Counted from the first letter of the stretch, positions 28,280 through 37,435 are shown. The stretch is DNA of 64,000 nt from Nostoc sp. 'Peltigera membranacea cyanobiont' N6 (GCF_002949735.1 NZ_CP026681.1:6602501-6666500); one strand, 5' to 3'. Notes: generated by a model not told the origin, from the sequence alone. Numbers and translations: made by a program.

Positions 28280-28948
28280 TTAGCTAGAAGTTTTTGGGAT
28301 TACGGCGGTAATTTGGCGGAGCATCATGACTTGCCAATAAGGTATGGGAGCAAGCAATACAGTCCCTGTTCCTTCAAAACTATTGACAAGAAACTCTCCA
28401 GAAGTCATCGAGCCTAAAAGAGATTTGGTAGCTTTTTCAACGCGATATTGTACAGTACTTGTGCGAGCGATCGCGAAATTTCCATCGACAACTAATCGGT
28501 CATTTTGTAAATTTATTACTTCTACAGGGCCTTGTGCTACCATTACCACTTTACCCCTGCCTTTGACTTTTGTTTGAAACAAGCCCTCGCCACCAATTAA
28601 GCCTGATAAAAACTTGTTTCGTTCAATTCCTATTTCTACAGCGCCATCACTAGCCCAATAAGCGCCACTATCTAAAATCCATTCACTACCGTCTAATTCT
28701 AGAATGTGATATCCCGCTAAAGACGGCTCTAAATATAATTCACCCGTACCTGTATATGTAGGACGGAAAATGTTTTCTCCTGTCGCTAAGGATTTTAAAA
28801 ATCCGCCTGCTGAAGGAGGTTTAGATTGCATCTGAATGTTGCCGCGTATATAGTACATAGCACCAGATTCAGTCTTTACTGTTTCGTTTTGCAAAGTTAC
28901 CTTGACTAAACGTAAGCTTTCTCGTTCGATTACTTCAAAACTTGCCAT
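28280..28948 (-). CDS. AIM24 family protein
   Basis: This 222-residue protein has the all-beta AIM24 pattern: IQMQSKPPSAGGFLKSLATGENIFRPTYTGTGELYLEP, later GLIGGEGLFQTKVKGRGKVVM and NSFEGTGTVLLAP. Family members form barrel-like folds of unclear function; the mitochondrial relative supports cristae organisation. It sits between two kinase genes and is convergent with the first. No signal peptide is visible, so it is cytoplasmic. Confidence 0.85.
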   Translation of the reverse strand: MASFEVIERESLRLVKVTLQNETVKTESGAMYYIRGNIQMQSKPPSAGGFLKSLATGENIFRPTYTGTGELYLEPSLAGYHILELDGSEWILDSGAYWASDGAVEIGIERNKFLSGLIGGEGLFQTKVKGRGKVVMVAQGPVEVINLQNDRLVVDGNFAIARTSTVQYRVEKATKSLLGSMTSGEFLVNSFEGTGTVLLAPIPYWQVMMLRQITAVIPKTSS

Positions 28949-29168
28949 AATTTTCCTGTTGATTTTTTCCCAAATGTATACTTAGCTCTTAGCCAGAATT
29001 TATATACATTTTTGGCATCTATTTTTAAAGATGGCAAGTTATATTATGTCCGCCTGATTGTTTATTAGACCCGAAGAACCCCCACCTCGCCAAAGCTATG
29101 GTTTGTCTCCCCTCCCTTTAGTAAGCAACGGTGTACACACAAGTCTTATAGTTGCCCCAGAGCCTTTT

Positions 29169-29246
29169 GATCCCCCCAACCCCCCGATAAATTGGGGGGC
29201 AAAAGTCTCTTAAAGTCCCCCAATTTATCGGGGGATTTAGGGGGAT
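29169..29246. repeat. Palindromic C/G-rich intergenic repeat
   Basis: Two arms of about 31 bases form a large inverted repeat: each reads GATCCCCC, a short variable part, then CCCCCGATAAATTGGGGG in opposite orientations, with about 15 bases between. This is a common cyanobacterial dispersed palindrome. It lies in the 494-base gap upstream of the AIM24 gene. The rest of the gap holds the AIM24 promoter region and the kinase terminator. Confidence 0.7.
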
Positions 29247-29327
29247 CTCCAACGATTTTGGGTCTGTACGAGGTTTTAATTACTGTTTAATTTCATCTGA
29301 GTTCGATGGATTATGTTTTACCCGCAT

Positions 29328-29381
29328 AAAAAGACTTCTCCTTGCTTTGAACTAAATTTTAAAGCAAGGAGAAGTCTTTTA
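29328..29381 (-). terminator. Intrinsic terminator of the leftward kinase gene
   Basis: An 18-20 bp stem pairs AAGACTTCTCCTTGCTTT with its complement around an 11-base loop. On the minus strand the stem is followed by TTTTT. It lies about 60 bases beyond the stop codon of the kinase gene ending at 29443. The strong stem also works structurally on the plus strand, but no rightward gene needs it. Confidence 0.75.
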
Positions 29382-29442
29382 AACTCACGTTAGTTTAGGT
29401 GAATATTTATAATTTAAAAAAATAGTTTATGAATCTTCACTC

Positions 29443-30924
29443 CTAGATTTTTGCTCCTGATTTATGTTGATTGCTAACTTCCAAGGGAAGGAAAATCGTC
29501 AAGACTTCCCCATAGTGTGGACGCTGGCGGACAATCAATTTTCCACCGATCGCCTGAAACAAATGCTTAGTCGCGGCGATATTCAAACTAATCGTACCCG
29601 TTTCTGGTTGGAACATCAGCAATTGACCAAGGGCTTTGCGAATTGGTGGCGTTGCAGGTGTAGCGGCTTTACTCGAATCTTTGCACCCAAATTGGGGGGA
29701 TAATTGTAACTTCAGTTGATCTCCAGCCGGGATAACTTGTACTTGAATATGGCTACCAGAAGGTAAGCTGCGAGTGAAATTCTCTATCAAACCAGTGAGT
29801 ACCTGATCTAACATCATGGGATTGCTGACCACAGTTGGTAGTTGCTGGGGTAAAACAACATTTAAAGTTAAGTTCCGCCGATGTGCTGCTTGTTCCCATC
29901 GGGGAATGCTTTGCTGCAACACTTGATCTAAAGACATCGGTGTGAGTTGAGTTTTTGACGATTTTGTAGAGGCTGTAGTTTCTAGTTCTGCTGCCTTAAA
30001 TAGCAACTCCATGCGGTCTATTTGCTCAGTACACTCATGATCGATAACTTTTAAGCGATCGACCACGCTGCGATCTAAGTCTTGCCGCTTCAGCAACAGA
30101 CGGGTCATCGTGCGAATCGTTGTTAAAGGTGTGCGGACTTCGTGAGCGAAAGCTTGAAGCAATTCTACATCAGGATTTTTGGATTGGGCATTGGACATTG
30201 AACATGGGTTATTCTCTTTGTCTTCTTTGTCCCTAGTTCCTATTCCCCACTCCCTAGTCTCTTCTGCTTCTGTTAATTCCTGAAGCAACAACTGACTAAA
30301 CTGATTCATGATGCGGTAGTCTGGTGCTACCGGGGAATACTGTTCTACTAATGCATCTAGATGGGCAAAAAATTCTGGATTAGCCAGCATTACCCTGGTT
30401 CCTAGCGATCGCCAAGCTTGCTGTACTACTTCTGGCTCAAAAGAAAATGAAAAGGTTTTTTTACCGTTTTTGTGGGTTGCTAAAACCAGGGCTAATCTAA
30501 ATTTATCTGTAAAAACTAAGCAAAACTGCTCTGTCCCTAGCGGATCGGCAGGTAATAAGGGAAGTACTGATTCATGAGGAGCAACGTCTTCATTTATAGA
30601 TGCGTTGTCGTAGTCCAACCCAGGCATCTTATCTGGCATCTGAAATGGCATCAGTGCCAAGGGATTAAATGGTTTTGCCGTAAAAGTTACTGTTTGTAAG
30701 CTTTGAGTCAGTTTTGGCTGACTAAATAAGGGTGCGGGTGCAGCTAAAACTAATCCTTGGGTTGTATCAACTGAAGTACCTGCTAAAGTATTTAATAGCA
30801 AATGTTCTGTCGCAGCTAGGCTGACACGCCACTGCCGCTCTGCTTTACCAGGCGAACATTCAGTCACACTTGATTGATTTTCAGTTAAGATTTCGTTTAG
30901 ACTTGGCAATATCCATTCGTACAC
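29443..30924 (-). CDS. Histidine-kinase-like protein with degenerate ATP-binding domain
   Basis: The 493-residue soluble protein has a sensory region similar in layout to that of the kinase-like protein at 26.6 kb (compare FCLVFTDKFRLALVLA here with FLMVLSPQFCSLILA there). The H-box AFAHEVRTPLTTIRTM is normal, with the phosphoacceptor at His261. The ATPase half is eroded: the G1 motif D-x-G-x-G is absent (LQLSPQFGCKDSS instead), and the G2 region reads ETGTISLNIAATKHLF. It can accept phosphate but probably cannot bind ATP well. Residues about 222-249 are encoded by an intergenic-type repeat tract. An intrinsic terminator follows. Confidence 0.85.
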   Translation of the reverse strand: MYEWILPSLNEILTENQSSVTECSPGKAERQWRVSLAATEHLLLNTLAGTSVDTTQGLVLAAPAPLFSQPKLTQSLQTVTFTAKPFNPLALMPFQMPDKMPGLDYDNASINEDVAPHESVLPLLPADPLGTEQFCLVFTDKFRLALVLATHKNGKKTFSFSFEPEVVQQAWRSLGTRVMLANPEFFAHLDALVEQYSPVAPDYRIMNQFSQLLLQELTEAEETREWGIGTRDKEDKENNPCSMSNAQSKNPDVELLQAFAHEVRTPLTTIRTMTRLLLKRQDLDRSVVDRLKVIDHECTEQIDRMELLFKAAELETTASTKSSKTQLTPMSLDQVLQQSIPRWEQAAHRRNLTLNVVLPQQLPTVVSNPMMLDQVLTGLIENFTRSLPSGSHIQVQVIPAGDQLKLQLSPQFGCKDSSKAATPATPPIRKALGQLLMFQPETGTISLNIAATKHLFQAIGGKLIVRQRPHYGEVLTIFLPLEVSNQHKSGAKI

Positions 30925-31124
30925 AGGTTTTCACCCCCTAATTCAAGAGCGACTAACAGCGTCTTAAGGTAGAAATTTCACTACTACCTACGAGGTTATA
31001 GCCATTTGTGTACTATTGAAAGTGGTAGAACCGAACAATTCGGGCGCAATTTCCCCTATATGGCGATGTCTACAACGGGCTACGCCTACGCACTTATTTT
31101 TCAAAAACCCTTATATTTACCCTG

Positions 31125-32834
31125 TTACCCGATCGTCGCGATCGCAGATTGATATTGTGCTGATTTGCCGGCTCGAATCGGGATTGCGATCGCAAACTCT
31201 GCACCCTGTCCTGGTGATGAAATACATTTTAAAGATCCACCATGCTTTTCAGCAATTATCTGGTAGCTGATCGATAATCCCATACCAGTCCCCTTACCAA
31301 CTGTTTTCGTAGTGAAAAAAGGGTCAAATAAGCGCGACTGGATGACTTCTGGAATTCCTAATCCATTATCAACAATCCGAATCACGGCTAATTCATTTAC
31401 CTGTTGAGAAGAAATGCGAATCAAGGGATTTGGACAAAGTTCTTTTTGGAAAGCCTCTTCTAAAGCATCGATTGCATTTGCCAAAAGGTTCATAAATACC
31501 TGATTCATTTGCCCTGCAAAACACTGAATTTTAGGCATTTCGCCATATTCTTTGACCACTTGAATTTGAGGACGATTATTTTGTGCCTTGAGTCGGTGTT
31601 GCAAAATTAGCAGAGTACTTTCAATTCCTTCATGCAGATCGGCTGTTTTGAACTCAGCTTCATCCAAACGAGAGAAGATTCGGAGACTGAGAACAATTTC
31701 TCGGATGCGTTTAGCCCCCATTTTCATTGAGGTTAATATCTTAGGCAAATCTTCTGTTAGGTAATCAATATCGGTCAGTTGGTTAGCATTTTGAATTTCT
31801 GGCTCTGGATAGGGGTAGTATTTTTGATAAAGCTTAATTAACAGCAACATCTGTTGAGTGTAATCATCAGCGTATTCGAGGTTGCCGTAGATAAAATTAA
31901 CCGGATTGTTGATTTCATGGGCAACTCCCGCAACTAGTTGACCCAGACTGGACATCTTTTCAGATTGAATTAATTGGATTTGGGTTTTTTGCAGGTCTTT
32001 CAGAGCTTGCTGAAGTTCTACTTCTGCCTGCTGGCGATCGGTAATTTCATCTCGTAATTGTTCGTTAGCATTGACTAACTTATCTCTGGAATGTTGCAAA
32101 TCGTCCGCCATTTTGTTCAACGAGGTAGCTAACTCGCCAATTTCGTCCTGAGAGTGAATACTAACTCTCGTATCCAGCTTCCCTTCAGCCAGATATAGCA
32201 AAGCTTGCTGGAGTTGTTTAATCGGTTTTGAGATACTTATAGATATCAAATAGCCTGCTAATAATGCCAGGATGCCACAAGCCAAACTGATAACCGATGT
32301 CACAACAATATTTTTTTCGGCTGTTGCTAGTGCTGCTTTATAAAGCGGTGTATATTCCAGAATGACTGCACCAATTGTTTCACCTTTGCTAGTCTTAAAA
32401 GCAACAGCAATCAATTGAATGCCCTGTGGGTACTCAGGACTGACCTCAATATATATTCTGGGTATATCATCTTGAATAGTTTTACCAACTTCATTATTGC
32501 GATCGCGATCTAATCGCGTACCGATATCTTCTGCAACGACATCTGCCAAAATTATTTTATTGCGGTCGACAATCTCCAGATCGCGCTGACGTTGCTTGTG
32601 TAGCGATTGAACATGCTCTTGTAAGTGGGCTAGCATTTCCTTACGCGATCGCATTTCGTGGTATTCAAGCTCATGACTTACAAAATATCCCAGTAGTCCA
32701 GCAACCTCTTCGGCCTCTTGTTGAGCAAGGTACTTAGCTATTTTCAATTGTTGATGAGCGCTAATCGCACCAACAATTACTGAGAGAGTAGCCATTCCTA
32801 AAATACCCGCAATTAATTTTTGACTAATTTTCAT
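31125..32834 (-). CDS. Membrane sensor histidine kinase with HAMP domain
   Basis: A 569-residue kinase with an N-terminal helix (about 7-27), a periplasmic sensor of about 145 residues, a second helix (about 177-200) and HAMP (ISKPIKQLQQALLYLAEGKLDTRV). A coiled coil leads to a HisKA-type box GVAHEINNPVNFIYGNLEY. The ATPase domain is complete (NLLANAIDAL, DNGLGIP, GTGMGLSI). Input signal and response regulator are unknown; no regulator gene is adjacent. It is intact, unlike its two neighbours. About 200 bases separate it from the kinase gene at 29443-30924. Confidence 0.9.
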   Translation of the reverse strand: MKISQKLIAGILGMATLSVIVGAISAHQQLKIAKYLAQQEAEEVAGLLGYFVSHELEYHEMRSRKEMLAHLQEHVQSLHKQRQRDLEIVDRNKIILADVVAEDIGTRLDRDRNNEVGKTIQDDIPRIYIEVSPEYPQGIQLIAVAFKTSKGETIGAVILEYTPLYKAALATAEKNIVVTSVISLACGILALLAGYLISISISKPIKQLQQALLYLAEGKLDTRVSIHSQDEIGELATSLNKMADDLQHSRDKLVNANEQLRDEITDRQQAEVELQQALKDLQKTQIQLIQSEKMSSLGQLVAGVAHEINNPVNFIYGNLEYADDYTQQMLLLIKLYQKYYPYPEPEIQNANQLTDIDYLTEDLPKILTSMKMGAKRIREIVLSLRIFSRLDEAEFKTADLHEGIESTLLILQHRLKAQNNRPQIQVVKEYGEMPKIQCFAGQMNQVFMNLLANAIDALEEAFQKELCPNPLIRISSQQVNELAVIRIVDNGLGIPEVIQSRLFDPFFTTKTVGKGTGMGLSISYQIIAEKHGGSLKCISSPGQGAEFAIAIPIRAGKSAQYQSAIATIG

Positions 32835-33087
32835 TCCTTGCTCGAAACCTCAAGTGCGGGCCAAGTTTTGGGGAGTTTGCCCTGATTTTAAAATTCCCAC
32901 ATGTGTGCCTGAAAGCTACAAAATCAACTGCTATTAGGCAAATCTTTAAGCTCGGTCTATCTTGGCACACTTCGCATAGCTTGCTTCCCCGTAGGAGTAC
33001 GGCAAGCTTTGCTTTTCTACGAGAGGCTGCGCCAACGCGATCGCATTTTTTGAGTAGATTAAAAATAGACTATCTCAAAGGCAATTT
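32835..33087. repeat. Intergenic dispersed repeat fragment
   Basis: The stretch near 32975-33050 contains TAGCTTGCTTCCCCGTAGG, TACGAGAGGCTGCGCCAACG and a HIP1-like GCGATCGC. Related pieces occur near 18866 and 36552 in this window (TACGAGACGCTGCGCGAACG or its complement). It is a member of a cyanobacterial palindrome-rich repeat family. The promoter of the downstream gene must lie just after it. Confidence 0.6.
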
Positions 33088-33909
33088 ATGACTTCTTTTG
33101 AAACTTCAGTCGAAAATTTGGTACTAGTAGCTGGTGCTACTGGTGGAGTAGGGCAACTGGTAGTAGGCAAACTCCTAGACAAGGGTTGGAAAGTTCGCGT
33201 TCTGACACGCAATGCCGCAAAAGCTAAAGAAATGTTTAACCAAAGAGTGGAAATTGCCATTGGTGACATCCGTCAGCCAGCTACACTCCCAGCTGCAACG
33301 CAAAATGTTACCCACATCATCAGTTGTGCTGGAACCACCGCCTTTCCCTCTGCGCGATGGGAGTTTGACCAAACCCCAAACTTGCTTGAATGGGGAATCA
33401 CTTTCCTTAACCCTAAATCTAGCGAAGCAAAAGCAAAGAATAGTCCAGCAAAGGTCGATGCCCAAGGTGTCAGCAATCTGGTTACAGCAGCACCCAGAAA
33501 TTTGAAGCGATTCGTTTTCGTTTCTTCCTGTGGAATTCTCCGTAAAAATCAGTTTCCTTTTAGTATTCTTAATGCTTTTGGTGTCTTGGATGCCAAACAA
33601 AAGGGCGAGGAATCCATTATTAATTCAGGATTACCCTACACCATCATCCGTCCAGGACGCTTGATTGACGGGCCCTATACCTCATACGACCTCAACACAC
33701 TGCTAAAGGCAAAAACAGGGGGTAAATACGGTGTGGTCGTAGGCACTGGGGATACACTTTCTGGTGATACCAGCCGCATTGATGTAGCAAACGCTTGCGT
33801 AGAATGCCTTTTTCAGCCAAGTACTTCCAGAAAAATTTTTGAACTAGTCAACCAGGGACAAAGACCCCCTGTAATTGATTGGGAAACTCTTTTCTCTCGA
33901 CTTGAGTAA
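33088..33909 (+). CDS. NAD(P)-binding atypical SDR (Ycf39/NmrA-like)
   Basis: This 273-residue protein starts with a Rossmann fold, LVLVAGATGGVGQLVVGKLL (GxxGxxG), then VRVLTRN, typical of NADP-binding atypical SDRs. The catalytic Tyr-x-x-x-Lys is not obvious; the region reads FVFVSSCGIL and later YTIIRPGRLIDGPY. Cyanobacterial relatives act in chlorophyll or photosystem assembly or in quinone metabolism, but no specific role is assigned. The gene stands alone, upstream of dnaK. Confidence 0.82.
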   Translation: MTSFETSVENLVLVAGATGGVGQLVVGKLLDKGWKVRVLTRNAAKAKEMFNQRVEIAIGDIRQPATLPAATQNVTHIISCAGTTAFPSARWEFDQTPNLLEWGITFLNPKSSEAKAKNSPAKVDAQGVSNLVTAAPRNLKRFVFVSSCGILRKNQFPFSILNAFGVLDAKQKGEESIINSGLPYTIIRPGRLIDGPYTSYDLNTLLKAKTGGKYGVVVGTGDTLSGDTSRIDVANACVECLFQPSTSRKIFELVNQGQRPPVIDWETLFSRLE

Positions 33910-34332
33910 CTGCTAAGTGCTGAGTCCTATTTTATCCAATCCCCAATTTCCAATCCCCAATTCTCAGTACTTCTGTAGTTTATTACCTCTAAAGACGGCA
34001 AACACCACTCTGACGTTACGGTTCACCCTAATTACTGAAAGTATTAATTCTCATACATTAGACAGAGTGAAGGCAAATTGATCCATGAACCAACTAAAAA
34101 CACAATTTAGTTAGTTTAACCGTCCCAAGCAAGGTTCGGGAAACCACCCTTCATGGACTGGCTACCACTAAGCTTCAGTATATATATCAGCATAGTCTGG
34201 AGTTTTAACCCCAGGAAAGCCAAATCAAAGGTATTCATGCTGAATTGGCTGATTTATTGACCTGTTGGTTCAAAATTTAGTCCTTTTTATTCTCATTCAT
34301 TCATTTGTAGTTATACGGAGCCAGCACCTAAA
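33910..34332 (+). promoter_or_regulatory. Long upstream region and leader of dnaK
   Basis: The first 60 bases are a heptamer-type tract (CAATCCCCAATT). From 34030 the sequence is unique and includes GGTTCGGGAAACC, a small possible hairpin near 34132. No CIRCE element (TTAGCACTC-N9-GAGTGCTAA) is present, so control by HrcA at this gene is not supported. A purine-rich ACGGAGCC lies near the start codon. The function of the long leader is unknown. Confidence 0.4.
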
Positions 34333-36240
34333 ATGGCAAAAGTAGTTGGAATTGACTTAGGAACAACGAACTCCTGCGTGGCAGTGATGGAAGGTGGTAA
34401 ACCTACAGTAATTGCTAATGCTGAAGGTTTTCGGACAACGCCATCAGTAGTGGCATTTGCGAAAAATGGCGACAACTTGGTTGGCCAAATCGCCAAACGC
34501 CAAGCGGTGATGAACCCCGAAAATACGTTTTACTCAGTCAAACGCTTTATCGGTCGCCGCTACGATGAAGTAAGTAACGAAGCAACTGAAGTTTCTTACA
34601 AAGTTCTCAGCAGCAACGGCAATGTCAAATTAGATTGTCCGATAGCTGGTAAACCGTTTGCTCCTGAAGAAATTTCTGCAAAGGTTCTTCGCAAACTAGT
34701 TGAAGATGCCAGCAAATACTTGGGTGAAACTGTAACCCAAGCTGTAATCACTGTTCCCGCATACTTTAACGACTCCCAACGGCAAGCGACAAAAGACGCT
34801 GGGAAAATTGCCGGCATTGAAGTTCTGCGGATTATCAACGAGCCGACTGCTGCTTCTCTAGCTTATGGGTTTGACAAGAAGAGTAACGAAACCATTCTCG
34901 TCTTTGACCTTGGTGGTGGTACCTTCGACGTATCCGTGCTGGAAGTAGGAGATGGAGTTTTTGAAGTACTAGCCACATCTGGGGATACACACCTTGGTGG
35001 TGACGACTTTGATAAAAAAATAGTTGACTTCTTAGCTGAAAAGTTCAAGAAAGCCGAAGGCATTGAACTACGCAAAGACAAACAAGCTTTACAACGTCTG
35101 ACTGAAGCCGCAGAAAAAGCCAAAATTGAGCTTTCTAGCGTTACCCAAGCAGAAATTAACCTACCATTTATCACCGCTACCCAGGATGGGCCCAAGCACC
35201 TGGATACAACCCTGACTCGTGCCACATTTGAAGAACTTTGTTCTGACTTAATCGACCGTTGCCGTATCCCTGTAGAAAACGCTCTCCGGGATGCCAAGTT
35301 AACCAAAGGCGATATTGATGAAGTGGTATTAGTTGGTGGTTCTACCCGGATTCCCGCAGTCCACCAGATTGTGAAGCAGGTATTGGGTAAAGACCCTAAC
35401 CAAAGCGTTAACCCTGATGAAGTCGTAGCAATTGGTGCAGCGATTCAAGCAGGTGTACTGAATAATGAAGTCACTGGCATCTTGCTGTTAGATGTATCAC
35501 CGCTTTCTTTGGGTGTTGAAACATTGGGCGGCGTGATGACCAAAATTATTCCCCGCAACACAACAATTCCCACCAAGAAATCGGAAGTCTTCTCCACCGC
35601 AGTGGATGGTCAAACCAACGTAGAAATTCACGTCCTTCAAGGTGAACGCGAATTTTCTAACGACAACAAGAGTTTGGGAACCTTCCGCCTAGATGGTATT
35701 CCTCCTGCACCGCGTGGCGTTCCTCAAATTGAAGTGGTGTTCGATATTGACGCTAACGGTATCCTTAACGTCACCGCTAAGGACAAAGGTACTGGTAAAG
35801 AACAGTCCATCAGCATAACTGGCGCTTCCACCCTGGATAAAACTGACGTTGACCGGATGGTAAGAGAAGCTGAACAAAACGCTTCATCTGACAAAGACAA
35901 GCGTGAGAAGATTGAACGCAAGAACCAAGCTGACTCCTTAGCATACCAAGCTGAAAAGCAGCTACAAGAATTGGGCGATAAAGTTCCCGATGCTGACAAA
36001 ACCAAAGTCGAAGGTTTGGTGAAAGAACTGCGGGAAGCAGTTGCTAAAGAAGACGATGAGCAAATCAAAAAGCTCACCCCAGAATTGCAACAAGCTCTAT
36101 TCGCCGTTGGTAGCAACATCTATCAACAAGCTGGTGCGGGTGCTGCACCTGGTGCTGAACCTCAAGATGGTGGTTCCACCTCTTCTGGCTCTGGTAGCGG
36201 CGACGATGTGATTGACGCTGATTTTACAGAGAGCAAATAA
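34333..36240 (+). CDS. dnaK: Hsp70 chaperone DnaK
   Basis: This 635-residue Hsp70 starts MAKVVGIDLGTTNSCVAVME. It has the phosphate and hinge motifs VFDLGGGTFDVSVLEVGDGVFEV-type and VLVGGSTRIPAV, the linker DVSPLSLGVETLGG and a C-terminal Gly/Ser-rich tail ending DDVIDADFTESK, the EEVD-like bacterial end. It folds proteins with DnaJ and GrpE in the cytoplasm. Cyanobacteria have several dnaK copies; the canonical C-terminus suggests the general (DnaK2-like) form, but that cannot be settled here. No dnaJ or grpE is adjacent. A strong terminator follows. Confidence 0.96.
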   Translation: MAKVVGIDLGTTNSCVAVMEGGKPTVIANAEGFRTTPSVVAFAKNGDNLVGQIAKRQAVMNPENTFYSVKRFIGRRYDEVSNEATEVSYKVLSSNGNVKLDCPIAGKPFAPEEISAKVLRKLVEDASKYLGETVTQAVITVPAYFNDSQRQATKDAGKIAGIEVLRIINEPTAASLAYGFDKKSNETILVFDLGGGTFDVSVLEVGDGVFEVLATSGDTHLGGDDFDKKIVDFLAEKFKKAEGIELRKDKQALQRLTEAAEKAKIELSSVTQAEINLPFITATQDGPKHLDTTLTRATFEELCSDLIDRCRIPVENALRDAKLTKGDIDEVVLVGGSTRIPAVHQIVKQVLGKDPNQSVNPDEVVAIGAAIQAGVLNNEVTGILLLDVSPLSLGVETLGGVMTKIIPRNTTIPTKKSEVFSTAVDGQTNVEIHVLQGEREFSNDNKSLGTFRLDGIPPAPRGVPQIEVVFDIDANGILNVTAKDKGTGKEQSISITGASTLDKTDVDRMVREAEQNASSDKDKREKIERKNQADSLAYQAEKQLQELGDKVPDADKTKVEGLVKELREAVAKEDDEQIKKLTPELQQALFAVGSNIYQQAGAGAAPGAEPQDGGSTSSGSGSGDDVIDADFTESK

Positions 36241-36286
36241 TTTCCCTACTTCTTTCGGGAAGATTATTTTGTCCCGTATTATATTA

Positions 36287-36321
36287 CCCATCCAGGTAAA
36301 TGCCTGGGTGGGAATTTTTTT
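36287..36321 (+). terminator. Intrinsic terminator of dnaK
   Basis: CCCATCCAGG pairs with CCTGGGTGGG across a six-base loop, followed at once by AATTTTTTT. The stem is ten base pairs including one G-U. It lies 47 bases after the dnaK stop codon. Confidence 0.88.
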
Positions 36322-36507
36322 GTTATTGGTAGTTAAGAACCAGCATCTCCGCTAAAATATGATGTTATCTAGGTTTTAGGATCGTTGAAGGGTAAAGGTT
36401 CCTAGACGAACTCCCTACCGATTGGGTTAAATCGGATTAGTTGGAAACGGGAATTAGGACAAACAATATTGCCAATTCTTGATCTTAATTCTTAACTTTA
36501 TTCCTAA

Positions 36508-36637
36508 TATCATGTCCGCTTAAACAATTGTCATTGCGTTCGCTCTTGACGTTCCCGTTCGCGTAGCGTCTCCGAGGAGAAGGGTACGAAGTGGAAGGAA
36601 GCAATGACATATCACAAGTAATTTGCCGGATATGATA
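36508..36637. repeat. 130-bp palindromic repeat element
   Basis: Outer arms TATCATGTCCG on the left and CGGATATGATA on the right form imperfect inverted ends. An inner pair GTCATTGC/GCAATGAC flanks a segment reading CGTTCGCGTAGCGTCTCC. The element has no coding capacity. It lies between dnaK and the following gene, 31 bases before that gene's start. Confidence 0.65.
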
Positions 36638-36668
36638 TAACTTCTCACTCTCAACTCCTAACACCCTT

Positions 36669-37304
36669 ATGCCATATCCACAAGCACCTTGGATACTTAA
36701 AGGCTACGCTATTCAAACTCTGCATTTGGTAAATATTGACCTAGTACGCCCTTTGATTCCCTTGGAGTTAGAAATTATTTCTGTATGTCCTGGAAAAACT
36801 CTCGCTAGCGTGTATTTATCTAATTATGGGTCAGGCTCGGCACTGGAGTATAGTGAGTTAATTATTGCCCCAGCTTTGGTTAATTACCAGAGAAAAATCG
36901 GCGGTTGGATTTCTCACATTTATGTAGATAATGCTGATTCGGTGGCTGGCGGTCGAGAAATTTGGGGACTACCAAAGGAAATAGCTGAGTTTACCTGGGA
37001 GCAAGGAGAGCATGTGACTGTAGATCGGGGAAACCAGAAGCTGTGTAGTTTTAAGTATAATCGACAAAGTTTGGCATGGAGACAGGGATTAAGTGCCTCT
37101 TGTTTCAGCGCCAAGGGTGCTGATTTGCTGATATTCCCTACTAAATTTGAGTCTGTATTGGGTTTGATTGGTTCTAACCTTGAAATCCCCACCGAAAGTC
37201 CTTTTTCTGGCATAGGTTTAGGTCAGCCTTGGTTAACTGTGCGTTGCGAGCAAATGAGTTTGCGAGTTGCTGCGCCCAAAGTCGTGGGGTTGATGCGCGT
37301 CTAG
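36669..37304 (+). CDS. Acetoacetate decarboxylase-like protein
   Basis: The 211-residue protein begins MPYPQAPWILKGYAIQTLHL and contains GGREIWGLPKEIAEF, equivalent to the E-G-R-E...G-Y-P-K-K segment of acetoacetate decarboxylase that holds the Schiff-base Lys. YSELIIAPALV and VYVD-type strands also match the ADC fold. The family includes true decarboxylases and others that act on different keto acids or are lactonase-like, so the substrate is open. The lysine is present, so catalysis is possible. Confidence 0.8.
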   Translation: MPYPQAPWILKGYAIQTLHLVNIDLVRPLIPLELEIISVCPGKTLASVYLSNYGSGSALEYSELIIAPALVNYQRKIGGWISHIYVDNADSVAGGREIWGLPKEIAEFTWEQGEHVTVDRGNQKLCSFKYNRQSLAWRQGLSASCFSAKGADLLIFPTKFESVLGLIGSNLEIPTESPFSGIGLGQPWLTVRCEQMSLRVAAPKVVGLMRV

Positions 37305-37408
37305 GCATTTTTAGACTAAAAACAATTGCGATCGCAAGGCGCAATTGCTTTGTTTTACTGAACAATTTGACCCCAAAAATCGCCCTGAACCAAATCCTAA
37401 TAGTATTT

Positions 37409-37435
37409 TATACTCTAGTGTTAGAGTATATTTTT
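37409..37435 (+). terminator. AT-rich intrinsic terminator
   Basis: ATACTCTA and TAGAGTAT form a perfect stem around GTGT, followed by ATTTTT. It lies about 105 bases after the ADC-like gene stop. The stem is AT-rich, so efficiency may be modest. Confidence 0.55.

Noticed and set aside
33173..33600. Overlapping frames on both strands within the Ycf39-like gene
   Set aside because: They are shadows; the Rossmann frame at 33088-33909 has clear motifs.
34100..34210. Possible riboswitch or tRNA-like fold before dnaK
   Set aside because: Only short helices can be drawn, with no match to a known riboswitch core or a cloverleaf; kept only as an unexplained leader.
34563..36119. Long leftward frames inside dnaK
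   Set aside because: They are antisense shadows in a highly expressed, codon-biased gene and show no domain of their own.
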